IMG/VR virus record: IMGVR_UViG_3300045999_005064
Coordinates: 1-22,834 of that record
Length of the DNA stretch: 22,834 bases
Source of the DNA: a virus
Direction: 5' to 3' (one strand)
The translations under genes and the position numbers were made by a program. Of this stretch, positions 1-5,743 are shown piece after piece (within the stretch, counting starts at the first letter, position 1; every line of letters starts with the position of its first letter). The notes under the pieces were generated by a model, which did not search any database, was not told where the DNA came from, and saw nothing but the letters and a program-made list of their open reading frames with translations.

Positions 1-176
1 ATCAGCTCTCGCACGAGCGAACCGTCTTGGTTCTGGACGACTTCGAGGGCATCGAGAAGGGTGTCGATAACGCCATGCTTCTCGGGAACCAGAGTCACCT
101 TCTGATCTACCCGAGAACCGAGGGCAAGACTGCCCTGTTGATTCCAGTTGCTCTGCTGCAACTGACGGCGCAGTAG
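1..176 (+). CDS. C-terminal part of an unidentified protein
   Basis: An open frame enters from the left edge (first full codon at 3) and stops at TAG 174-176, leaving 57 visible residues. The composition is protein-like: a hydrophobic/acidic stretch (VLVLDDFEGIEKG) is followed by a conserved-looking HLLIYPRTEGK segment and a hydrophobic end. I do not recognise the family and the start lies outside the window. It converges on the leftward gene ending at 201. The 24-bp gap between them contains the palindrome AGCTAGCTAGCT but no terminator-like hairpin with a T-run. It is called coding because the frame is open from the edge and the residues look normal; the evidence is modest. Confidence 0.55.
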   Translation, partial: QLSHERTVLVLDDFEGIEKGVDNAMLLGNQSHLLIYPRTEGKTALLIPVALLQLTAQ

Positions 177-200
177 CCGCTGCGCTCAACCAACAGCTAG

Positions 201-560
201 CTAGCTTAAGAACTTCAACCGATACAGGGCTGACAGGTAATGACCGACGATCTCATCGATGATGTTCTGGATGGCCGTCTGTTCGCGATCGCAGAACTCG
301 TACCGCCCGACCTGAATCTTTTCGAGCTGCTCTTCGAGGAACTCGATCAGATCGGTCTTGTCGTTGCGCTGAAGAACAACGGCTCCGAGCCGGCCATGGA
401 CGGCCTGATGGGCTTCGGCAAACTGATCGGCCAGACCCGGCAGTCCCTCGTAGAACTTCTGGGTCGCCTTGTGCACGGCATACGAGGTCGTGTTGAGATG
501 AACGCTGTGCGCGACATCCCGTGCCAAGAACAAGTAACCCATGAATTCTGCGGCTGTCAT
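201..560 (-). CDS. Ferritin/Dps-like phage protein, DUF5856-type
   Basis: 119 residues, predicted all-helical. The N-terminal part has a spaced His/acidic pattern (H18, H21, H30, D45, E49) in a context like YAVHKATQKFYEGL followed by LADQFAEA. This resembles the metal-site helix pair of Dps/ferritin-like proteins. A second acidic helix pair follows (LIEFLEEQLEKI, then NIIDEIVGHYL around 99-109). From memory it matches the phage DUF5856 family; the family name is less certain than the gene itself. The ATG at 560 has only a weak ribosome site. The gene is transcribed alone and leftward, diverging from the polycistron that begins at 753. Role unknown; metal or oxidative-stress handling is inference from the fold resemblance. 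Confidence 0.72.
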   Translation of the reverse strand: MTAAEFMGYLFLARDVAHSVHLNTTSYAVHKATQKFYEGLPGLADQFAEAHQAVHGRLGAVVLQRNDKTDLIEFLEEQLEKIQVGRYEFCDREQTAIQNIIDEIVGHYLSALYRLKFLS

Positions 561-678
561 GTGCCCAAGATACCCGAGCGGCTACGCCTGATCAAGTCCG
601 GCTCCCGTCCCTCCCCTCCCCTGCCTGACCGCCTGACGGCCACGCCCTCGCCTTCCGGCTGCGCCAGAACTTGTTCCC

Positions 679-707
679 TTGCTTGCCCAACTTGCTTGGG
701 CTAGACT
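679..707 (+). promoter_or_regulatory. Candidate promoter with palindromic spacer for the 753-7675 polycistron
   Basis: A -35-like TTGCTT (679-684) and a -10-like TAGACT (702-707) are separated by exactly 17 bases. Those 17 bases are a perfect interrupted palindrome, GCCCAA-CTTGC-TTGGGC (685-701). Each hexamer matches the sigma-70 consensus only partly. The site lies about 45 bp before the first gene of the rightward operon, in the 192-bp divergent gap 561-752, which otherwise holds no gene. The palindrome could be an operator for a repressor or a MerR-type regulator, or a short hairpin. The promoter call is inference. Confidence 0.4.
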
Positions 708-752
708 GAAACTGTCCAATCACTTCGACCTGCAAACTATTAGGAGATTGCA

Positions 753-1139
753 ATGAAGTACGAGACCAAAGCTGACTTCCGACTGACCAATGGTTCTTGC
801 TTGCGTGGTGTGATCAATGCCACCTATCAGGAGATTGTCGATGCCTTCGGGCTGCCCCTCCCCGGCGACGGTGAGAAGGTCAAGGCCGAATGGATTGTGT
901 GCTTCGAGATGGATGACGAGACGGTGATTGCCACGATCTACGACTGGAAAAAGGACGCTGCTCCGGAGAACAACACGCTCTGGAATGTGGGCGGCTTCGA
1001 CATGCGCTGCGTGGACATGGTCGAGGGCGCGATCGCCTACAACATCGACATGCGCTACGAGGAGCAGGAGCGGATGCACTCTTGGGACTACGACTCTGGC
1101 TACGCTGACTCCGACTCGGGACAGCGGCAACTGTTCTGA
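753..1139 (+). CDS. Uncharacterised phage protein, first gene of the operon
   Basis: 128 residues starting at an ATG with a strong ribosome site (AGGAG at 742-746). The protein is acidic, with many aromatic residues. It contains the pattern GEKVKAEWIVCFEMDDETVATIYDW-like (about 43-66), then NVGGF (76-80) and an Asp/Ser-rich tail ending GQRQLF. I recall similar small proteins (KVDAEWxxxF...ATIYNWK...WxIGGF) as common in phages, with no known function. No membrane segment or signal peptide is visible. Its TGA (1137-1139) shares one base with the ATG of the next gene, so translation is probably coupled. As the promoter-proximal gene it is likely expressed strongly and early. Confidence 0.88.
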   Translation: MKYETKADFRLTNGSCLRGVINATYQEIVDAFGLPLPGDGEKVKAEWIVCFEMDDETVIATIYDWKKDAAPENNTLWNVGGFDMRCVDMVEGAIAYNIDMRYEEQERMHSWDYDSGYADSDSGQRQLF

Positions 1140-1471
1140 TGACTGATGACTTTCGCAACGAGTGGGGTGTTCGATTAAAGCCGGTGCATCGATGTCCGAA
1201 GTGTCGGCTCGAACACTCCTCTCGTCGCAAGTGCAAGGTAGATCCCGCCTGGATTCAGCCGAAGATCGAGCGGCAGCGGGAGATCACGATCAATCGATTA
1301 ATCAAGGAGCTATGCGATGCCGTTGATCAAGGCAGACGTTCCGCTAGACGGTGGAGTTGGCAACGGGTCAAGACCGAGAACAAAACTCCAAGTGCTATAC
1401 GAGCAGCTTTTAGAGAAGCAAAGAGAACTACGCTTGCTCGAAATCGAAATGCAAAGGACAGATCCAAATGA
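1139..1471 (+). CDS. Small Cys-containing protein, tail overprinted by the next ORF
   Basis: 110 residues. The N-terminal part has a zinc-knuckle-like CPKC plus a later Cys (C19, C22, C32; CPKCRLEHSSRRKC), then a basic helix (about 40-65). The start overlaps the previous stop (TGATG), and its own stop overlaps the next start (ATGA at 1468-1471). Both junctions support the full frame. After about residue 60 the composition becomes very Arg/Lys/Ala-rich, as in a frame shadowing another gene, and a second ORF with its own ribosome site begins at 1317 in another frame. The N-terminal 60 residues are therefore the safest part. A nucleic-acid-binding role is possible but not shown. Confidence 0.6.
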   Translation: MTDDFRNEWGVRLKPVHRCPKCRLEHSSRRKCKVDPAWIQPKIERQREITINRLIKELCDAVDQGRRSARRWSWQRVKTENKTPSAIRAAFREAKRTTLARNRNAKDRSK

Positions 1472-1517
1472 ACTTGCTGATGATACTGATGGAATGGTTC
1501 CGTCGCAGGAAGACTGA
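1317..1517 (+). CDS. 66-aa protein in an overlapping frame
   Basis: The ATG at 1317 is preceded by AAGGAG about 8 bases upstream. The predicted protein is well balanced: a short N-terminus (MPLIKADVPLDGG), one long amphipathic helix likely to form a coiled coil (about residues 24-46, LQVLYEQLLEKQRELRLLEI) and an acidic tail. It overlaps the 1139-1471 frame by 155 bases and the 42-residue ORF at 1468 by 50 bases, each in a different frame. The ribosome site and composition favour a real gene, but the double overlap is unusual. Function unknown. Confidence 0.6.
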   Translation: MPLIKADVPLDGGVGNGSRPRTKLQVLYEQLLEKQRELRLLEIEMQRTDPNELADDTDGMVPSQED

Positions 1518-1596
1518 GTCCGATCGTGACTGGGCGCATGTCCCGGCTCCGAACTGGGCTTGCTCTCGTCGCAGACTCGGCGGAGTGTACTGGTGA
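1468..1596 (+). CDS. 42-aa small protein, translationally coupled both sides
   Basis: This is a short open frame of 42 codons. Its ATG overlaps the previous TGA as ATGA, with AAAGGA at 1453-1458. Its TGA (1594-1596) overlaps the GTG start of the methyltransferase-like gene (1593) as GTGA. The protein starts with a hydrophobic run (MNLLMILMEWF), too short for a normal membrane span, then a basic RRRK. The C-terminal half is Trp- and Arg-rich (WAHVPAPNWACSRRR, ending GVYW). The two exact stop/start overlaps are the best evidence for translation. I do not recognise the family; a membrane-peripheral peptide is one possibility. Confidence 0.6.
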   Translation: MNLLMILMEWFRRRKTESDRDWAHVPAPNWACSRRRLGGVYW

Positions 1597-2168
1597 AAGT
1601 GCTAGTCGCATGCGAGTACTCGGGTGCGGTGCGCCGTGCCTTTCGCGAGCGTGGTCACGATGCGTGGTCATGCGATCTGCTGCCGGCTGACGATGCCTCC
1701 GAGTTCCACTATCAGGACGATGTCCGCAACGTGCTTGGCCGAGGTAAGCCATGGGCAGAGAACGATTGGGATTTGATGATTGCTCACCCGCCTTGCACGC
1801 ATCTCGCTGTAAGCGGTGCACGCTGGTTCAAGGAAAAGCAGGCAGAGCAGGCCGAAGCTTTGGAGTTCGTTCGCTTCCTGCTCGATGCGCCGGTTCCGAG
1901 GATTGCCCTTGAGAATCCGATCAGCATCATCTCATCGAGGATTCGCAAGCCTGATCAGATCATTCAGCCGTGGCAGTTTGGTCACGGCGAGACCAAGGCA
2001 ACGTGCCTGTGGCTGAAGAACTTGCCGCTGCTAGCTCCAACCAAGATTGTTCCCGGCCGCGAGCCGCGAGTGCATCGCATGGCTCCATCGCCTGATCGAT
2101 GGAAGAAGCGCAGCGAAACGTATCTTGGGATTGCTGCTGCGATGGCTGACCAATGGGGTGTGCAATGA
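1593..2168 (+). CDS. Minimal cytosine-C5 DNA methyltransferase-like protein
   Basis: 191 residues from a GTG start with GGAG at 1582-1585. A start further upstream at 1560 would lack this site. The N-terminus VKVLVACEYSG is the SAM-binding motif I of Dcm-like proteins. HPPCTHLAVSG (65-75) carries the motif IV Pro-Cys (C68 as candidate nucleophile). LENP (106-109) corresponds to the motif VI ENV Glu. RSETYLGIAAAMADQWG (173-189) looks like the C-terminal motif that returns to the SAM pocket. The family is known in phages. The protein is about half the length of a typical C5 methyltransferase, with no clear target-recognition domain, so its specificity and even its activity are uncertain. It could protect phage DNA from restriction (inference). 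Confidence 0.82.
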   Translation: MKVLVACEYSGAVRRAFRERGHDAWSCDLLPADDASEFHYQDDVRNVLGRGKPWAENDWDLMIAHPPCTHLAVSGARWFKEKQAEQAEALEFVRFLLDAPVPRIALENPISIISSRIRKPDQIIQPWQFGHGETKATCLWLKNLPLLAPTKIVPGREPRVHRMAPSPDRWKKRSETYLGIAAAMADQWGVQ

Positions 2169-2428
2169 GACGGCATGTACCAAGGCCATACACTAAGCCC
2201 ACGCGGTACAACCCTCGCTTATCTTTTGAGCAGTACTTGATCGTGCTTGAGCGTAAGCACAAGGCAGCAGCCGAGCGTGAGCGTGTGCGTTACAAAGACC
2301 TTGTGAAAGAGTGGGGCATCCGCCAGAGTGTGATTGGAACCGCGCTGCAACGCGGTATCAAGCAGTACGACTACATTTTGTGGAAGCAGGAGCGTAAGGA
2401 AAATTCCTTACCAGAGGCGCGACGATGA
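2165..2428 (+). CDS. Small basic helix-turn-helix-like protein
   Basis: 87 residues. The start is ATG 2165, overlapping the previous TGA as ATGA; an in-frame ATG 12 bases upstream lacks this coupling. The N-terminus is basic with several Pro and Tyr. A long charged helix follows (LERKHKAAAERERVRYKDL), then a segment that could be a helix-turn-helix (KDLVKEWGIRQSVIGTALQRG, about 45-65; described here only by position and feel) and a basic tail. It could be a small DNA-binding regulator, but no family is recognised. Confidence 0.78.
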   Translation: MRRHVPRPYTKPTRYNPRLSFEQYLIVLERKHKAAAERERVRYKDLVKEWGIRQSVIGTALQRGIKQYDYILWKQERKENSLPEARR

Positions 2429-2649
2429 CCCGCGAAGAAGTGATTGCCCTTGCTGAAAGCAAAGGATTCCAAGCCAAGCCTTGTGCGTTGGAAAGCATGA
2501 TGGCAGTCAATGTCGGCAAGGCCGAGGACACTAACGAGCGTATGCGTCTGACCGGTTCGGGGCAGTTGCTTGTGGTGGATGAGGGCTGTTACTGGCAAGT
2601 CGGAACGACTGATGAGTGGGCGAAGCACTTACAGGAGCAACCGCGATGA
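2425..2649 (+). CDS. Uncharacterised 74-aa phage protein
   Basis: The ATG overlaps the previous TGA (ATGA at 2425-2428). The protein starts MTREEVIALAESKGF, a helix. A likely small alpha/beta core follows, with repeated hydrophobic positions (MMAVNV, GQLLVVDEGCYWQVG) and a C-terminal helix containing EWAKHL. There is no transmembrane segment, metal motif or known domain that I can name. It sits in the run of five small coupled genes between the methyltransferase-like protein and the O-methyltransferase. Function unknown. Confidence 0.78.
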   Translation: MTREEVIALAESKGFQAKPCALESMMAVNVGKAEDTNERMRLTGSGQLLVVDEGCYWQVGTTDEWAKHLQEQPR

Positions 2650-2849
2650 AAGTTGAACTGCAATCCGAGTGCATAACCGCCATCGTGCGGGCGGATCTAA
2701 TGTCTGTTCGTAAGCACTTGCGTACCGACCTCAAGCGCCGTAAGGCAGGGCACAAACTGGGCATCTTTAGCAACGACAAAGACGAGGACGTTGCGGAGCT
2801 TAAGCGGCATATCGCCGCATTGGATACGGTGATTAGGTACTACACATGA
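2646..2849 (+). CDS. Uncharacterised 67-aa phage protein
   Basis: The start is chosen at ATG 2646, which overlaps the previous TGA and has AGGAG about eight bases upstream; a start at 2616 would overlap the previous gene without a ribosome site. The protein is mostly helical and charged, with a basic centre (KHLRTDLKRRKAGHKLG) and a C-terminal helix (DVAELKRHIAALDTVIRYY). The first 14 bases are identical to those of the gene that starts exactly 200 bp later, giving the same MKVEL N-terminus. Function unknown. Confidence 0.78.
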   Translation: MKVELQSECITAIVRADLMSVRKHLRTDLKRRKAGHKLGIFSNDKDEDVAELKRHIAALDTVIRYYT

Positions 2850-3175
2850 AAGTTGAACTAGATGATTCTGGAGTCCGACGCCTATGGGCAGCGGTGCTAT
2901 GGCAAGCGATCAAGGACGCCGACTACTCGGAAGGTCGAGGCTCTGCCTACAACTGGATCTTTTCTAGGCGATCCGACGTTGGTTCGATGCGTTGGATCTG
3001 CGACATGCTCGACCTCGACTTTGACAAGCTGCAAACCATGAGCATGAGCCGCGCAGGGCGGAGCAAGATTCTGGGGCGCACAGACGGAGCGGCACGGCCA
3101 CGGTATATGCCACGGCAGCAGCCCGTTCCGCAGAACCAGGCTGATCCATCAGGCCAACAGGGTGAGTTGCTATGA
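2846..3175 (+). CDS. Uncharacterised 109-aa phage protein with a W-rich helical N-terminus
   Basis: ATGA overlap with the upstream gene. Residues 12-62 form a pattern I recall from many small phage proteins: LWAAVLWQAIKDA, then a Ser/Gly turn, W-I-F, and ICDMLDLDFDKL. That pattern resembles a short helix-turn-helix-like domain but has no assigned function. The last third is low-complexity, Pro/Gln/Arg-rich (about 77-109) and probably disordered. It ends in TGA overlapping the ATG of the O-methyltransferase gene. Confidence 0.78.
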   Translation: MKVELDDSGVRRLWAAVLWQAIKDADYSEGRGSAYNWIFSRRSDVGSMRWICDMLDLDFDKLQTMSMSRAGRSKILGRTDGAARPRYMPRQQPVPQNQADPSGQQGELL

Positions 3176-3885
3176 ACGACCCATTCGCACGAGGCGGAGT
3201 CCGCCGCTACTTGGACACCGTAGCCCCCGAGGAATACGTTCCTATGTTTGGCGAGGTCAACCCGCAGGATCTATCTCTGACCGGCCTCGCCGATCTTTAT
3301 GGCTCCGACAAGGGGCGTATCAAGCACAATTACACGAAGGTGTACGAGCAAATTATTGACGACATGTGCTGCTTGGAAGGTGTTCCCAGAAGAGACTGCA
3401 TGTTCGATATAGCCGAAGCCGGTATCGCCTGCGGAGCTAGCCTTCGCATGTGGGCGCACTACCTACCGTCGAGTCACATCACCGGCTACGACATCAGGCC
3501 GGACTGCGCGAAGCTCTGCGCGGATATCCGAGATCAAGTCGAGATCGTGATTGGCGACCCGGCAACCATGTCGGAACCCGAAGGTCTCTACGATCTGTTC
3601 ATCGACGACGCGAGCCACATCGCAGAAGAGATCGTCGCCATGTTCCGCAACTGCTGGAGCTGGGTACGACCGGGCGGGTACTACATCATCGAAGACCTGC
3701 GGTGCACCTACAACGAGGCGTACACAGCACAGTTCCGGCAGCACTTCAATCCGGCAGCGGTGAACGATCGAGCGGCCTTGATTCACATGATGGACGGACT
3801 GATGCAGAACTGCGATGCCCGCAACGGGCTGCATGAGTTCCATTACTACCCACAAATGTTAGTTATTAAGAAGGCGGAAACATGA
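3172..3885 (+). CDS. SAM-dependent O-methyltransferase, macrocin/mycinamicin-type
   Basis: 237 residues. LADLYGSDKG (39-48) followed by HNYTKVYE (52-59) is the signature seen in demethylmacrocin and mycinamicin 3-O-methyltransferases, which methylate a sugar hydroxyl using SAM and a divalent metal. A class I methyltransferase core follows: IACGASLRMW (85-94), GYDI (105-108), and FIDDASH (143-149) with the likely metal/catalytic Asp pair D145/D146. RPGGYYIIED (166-175) completes the fold. The usual motif I reads AEAGIACGASLRMW here rather than the common EIGVGG form. It precedes two glycosyltransferases and a TPR glycosyltransferase in the same coupled operon, suggesting methylation of a transferred sugar. 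The exact substrate is unknown. Confidence 0.82.
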   Translation: MNDPFARGGVRRYLDTVAPEEYVPMFGEVNPQDLSLTGLADLYGSDKGRIKHNYTKVYEQIIDDMCCLEGVPRRDCMFDIAEAGIACGASLRMWAHYLPSSHITGYDIRPDCAKLCADIRDQVEIVIGDPATMSEPEGLYDLFIDDASHIAEEIVAMFRNCWSWVRPGGYYIIEDLRCTYNEAYTAQFRQHFNPAAVNDRAALIHMMDGLMQNCDARNGLHEFHYYPQMLVIKKAET

Positions 3886-4214
3886 GCGAACAATCCGAAA
3901 CCATTTCGAGCGACGTTGACTTTGACTCGCTTGCGAACCCGACAGCGGAAACAAGCGAAGAGGTTTGGTGCAAGATCAACCCAGAGGGGCAGCTTGAGCA
4001 CTTTGACTGGACGTTCGTCGAGAAGACGGCCAAGGAATTCGACACCCTTGGTCCAGCGAGCCAGAAGAACAACGCGCAGATCATCTGCAAACTCGCTGTC
4101 CTTATCCGTGAGCAGACTCTGCAACGCGCAACTACCCTGCTGCAACGCTACGCCGAAATCCCGGCTGAATCCTCTGTCGTTATGTTGAAAGATCCATTAG
4201 GAGAAGACCTGTGA
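3882..4214 (+). CDS. Uncharacterised acidic 110-aa protein
   Basis: ATGA overlap with the methyltransferase gene. The first 30 residues are Ser/Thr/Glu-rich and probably disordered. The rest looks like a small fold: VWCKINPEGQLEHFDWTFVEK, then helices NAQIICKLAVLIREQTLQ and ATTLLQRYAEI (given as separate pieces). No known domain, signal or membrane span is seen. Its stop overlaps the GTG of the next small gene. It lies inside the sugar-modification block but shows no enzyme motif. Confidence 0.78.
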   Translation: MSEQSETISSDVDFDSLANPTAETSEEVWCKINPEGQLEHFDWTFVEKTAKEFDTLGPASQKNNAQIICKLAVLIREQTLQRATTLLQRYAEIPAESSVVMLKDPLGEDL

Positions 4215-4387
4215 GCGAAGCCCCCATCCCAATCGAACTAACCTCGCGTGATTTGTTCGCAGTCTTTGCGATGCAAGCAATCCTCTCCGGCCACGAAGGG
4301 CACCACACCAACCGCTGGGAACTGGCGCGTGATGCGTATCGCGTAGCCGATGCCATGTTGGAGATGCGAAACGAGGAACAGCCGTGA
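4211..4387 (+). CDS. Uncharacterised 58-aa phage protein of a widespread type
   Basis: The frame opens at GTG 4211 (GTGA overlap with the preceding TGA) with AGGAG about 8 bases upstream, and ends at TGA 4385-4387, which overlaps the GTG of the glycosyltransferase. The sequence LTSRDLFAVFAMQAILSG at 10-27, then WELARDAYRVADAMLEMR (39-56), fits a small phage protein type I recall with the pattern LTLRDYFAAxAL...AYxxADAMLxxR. It is probably a two-helix protein. The function of the type is unknown. Confidence 0.75.
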   Translation: MSEAPIPIELTSRDLFAVFAMQAILSGHEGHHTNRWELARDAYRVADAMLEMRNEEQP

Positions 4388-5079
4388 GCAAGAACTCCGG
4401 CACCTTCGTCTTCTTTCATGTGGGCGCGGATGTCACGTTCCCGACGAAGATGGTGAAGAGCCTCAAGCAAGTTATGCCCGATGCCGAAGTCATCATGTGC
4501 ACCGACGATGCCACGCCGAAGGTCGAGGGCGTCGATGATTACAAGTACAGCACCGGCAACTACGAGCAGATCATGTACTGGCGCACCCGAGCGTTTGCCG
4601 AAGCGCGACTGACTCGACCGGCCATGTACATCGACACCGATATGTTGTTCGTACTGCCGGTCAACCCTGCTCAAATCCTTGGCGACAAAGAAGTGATCTT
4701 CTGCCGGCGATCGTTCGATCGGGAAGCAACCTTCAATGGAGCCCAAAGGGATGGTGCTTTCAAGAAATATCACGGCATCCCGCTTGGGACTTTGTATCCG
4801 TATCTCGGCTGCGCCACAGTCACGAGCAACTACCACGCATGGAAGTGCATGACGCTGCTGATGGGGTTCATGGATCAGAACTTGCGTTCATGGTACGGCG
4901 ATCAAGAGGCGCTCAAGGTCTACTCGCACATGCTGTACACGCACCTCGTTGGCGAGATGGAAGAGAGCGACTACGCCTGCCTGCCTGAGCGGACTTTGGA
5001 ACTCAGCACCCAAGGCCACGTTCCTCGCATCCTGCACTACAAAGGCCCCGCCCGTAAGGAGGCGTTCCTCCATGCTTAA
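4384..5079 (+). CDS. GT-A-fold glycosyltransferase-like protein
   Basis: 231 residues from GTG 4384, with GAGGAA just upstream. The features match nucleotide-diphospho-sugar transferases: an N-terminal strand (TFVFFHVGAD), EVIMCTDDATP (35-45) for nucleotide binding, YIDTD (82-86) as the metal-binding DxD, YGDQEAL (171-177) as the acceptor/catalytic-region DQ motif, and a late HYKG (218-221) where such enzymes place a metal-binding His. It likely moves a sugar from a nucleotide donor in the cytoplasm of the infected cell. Donor and acceptor are unknown. The C-terminus overlaps the next glycosyltransferase by 8 bp. Confidence 0.8.
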   Translation: MSKNSGTFVFFHVGADVTFPTKMVKSLKQVMPDAEVIMCTDDATPKVEGVDDYKYSTGNYEQIMYWRTRAFAEARLTRPAMYIDTDMLFVLPVNPAQILGDKEVIFCRRSFDREATFNGAQRDGAFKKYHGIPLGTLYPYLGCATVTSNYHAWKCMTLLMGFMDQNLRSWYGDQEALKVYSHMLYTHLVGEMEESDYACLPERTLELSTQGHVPRILHYKGPARKEAFLHA

Positions 5080-5743
5080 AGTGTTTGTCGGCTACGACTC
5101 GCGTGAAGACATCGCGTATCAAGTCTGTAAGAAGTCGTTGGAGTTACACTCCTCAATCCCCCTCGACATTATCCCGATAAAGCAGGACGAGCTGCGTAAG
5201 AATGGTACTTATTGGCGTATTTTCGATCCGCTCTCGTCTACGGAGTTCAGCTTCACGCGGTTTCTGACTCCATACCTCGCGGGGTACTCCGGCTGGGCGG
5301 TCTTTGTAGACTGCGATTTTCTTTTCCGGGGGGACATCGCGGGATTGCTTGACTACGCCGACGGGGCAAAAGCGTGCTTCGTGGTACCGCACGATTACAG
5401 GCCGACCGAATCGGTCAAAATGGACAACAAGGCGCAGCATCAATACCCCCGCAAGAACTGGTCGAGTTTCATGTTCATCAACTGCGAGCATGAACAAGTT
5501 AAGAAGCTCACGCCAGAGGTTGTGAACATCACTACTGGAATGTATCTTCATAGGTTTCAGTGGCTAACCGACGACTTGATCGGCCACTTACCGATTGCGT
5601 ACAACTACCTCGAAGGGTGGTACACCAAGGACGATTGTCCGAATCCGATTGCGGTACACATGACTCGCGGTGGTCCTTGGTTTGAGGACTGGACTCACGT
5701 TGAGTACGGCAAGGAATGGATGGCGGTGGCATCGACATTATGA
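5072..5743 (+). CDS. Phage glycosyltransferase, GT8-like
   Basis: 223 residues. The start is ATG 5072 because AAGGAGG lies just upstream, inside the end of the previous gene; an ATG at 4949 would give an unrelated extension. MLKVFVGYDSREDIAYQVC is the typical opening of a family I know from cyanophages and other environmental phages. DPLSSTEFSFTRFL (52-65), VDCDF (79-83, the DxD metal site), YPRKNWSSFMF (125-135), TGMYLHRFQWL (155-165) and AVHMTRGGPW (194-203, with the late His) follow in order. The length is full for the family. Sugar donor and acceptor are not known; context suggests shared action with the neighbouring enzymes. Confidence 0.85.
   Translation: MLKVFVGYDSREDIAYQVCKKSLELHSSIPLDIIPIKQDELRKNGTYWRIFDPLSSTEFSFTRFLTPYLAGYSGWAVFVDCDFLFRGDIAGLLDYADGAKACFVVPHDYRPTESVKMDNKAQHQYPRKNWSSFMFINCEHEQVKKLTPEVVNITTGMYLHRFQWLTDDLIGHLPIAYNYLEGWYTKDDCPNPIAVHMTRGGPWFEDWTHVEYGKEWMAVASTL

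Noticed and set aside
195-206. Palindrome AGCTAGCTAGCT near the end of the leftward gene.
   Set aside because: No loop, no T-run and simple tetranucleotide repetition; not a credible terminator or operator.
240-704. 154-codon open frame on the + strand opposite the 201-560 gene.
   Set aside because: It lies antisense to a better-supported leftward gene and runs through the divergent promoter gap; the C-terminal half is Pro/Arg/Cys-rich with no protein-like pattern.
2646-2859. Identical 14-base starts (ATGAAAGTTGAACT) of two genes 200 bp apart.
   Set aside because: Identity stops after the MKVEL codons and the proteins are otherwise unlike, so a gene duplication is not supported.
4180-4836. 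218-codon open frame on the - strand.
   Set aside because: Antisense to the 4211 and 4384 genes, which have clear glycosyltransferase motifs, ribosome sites and coupled starts.
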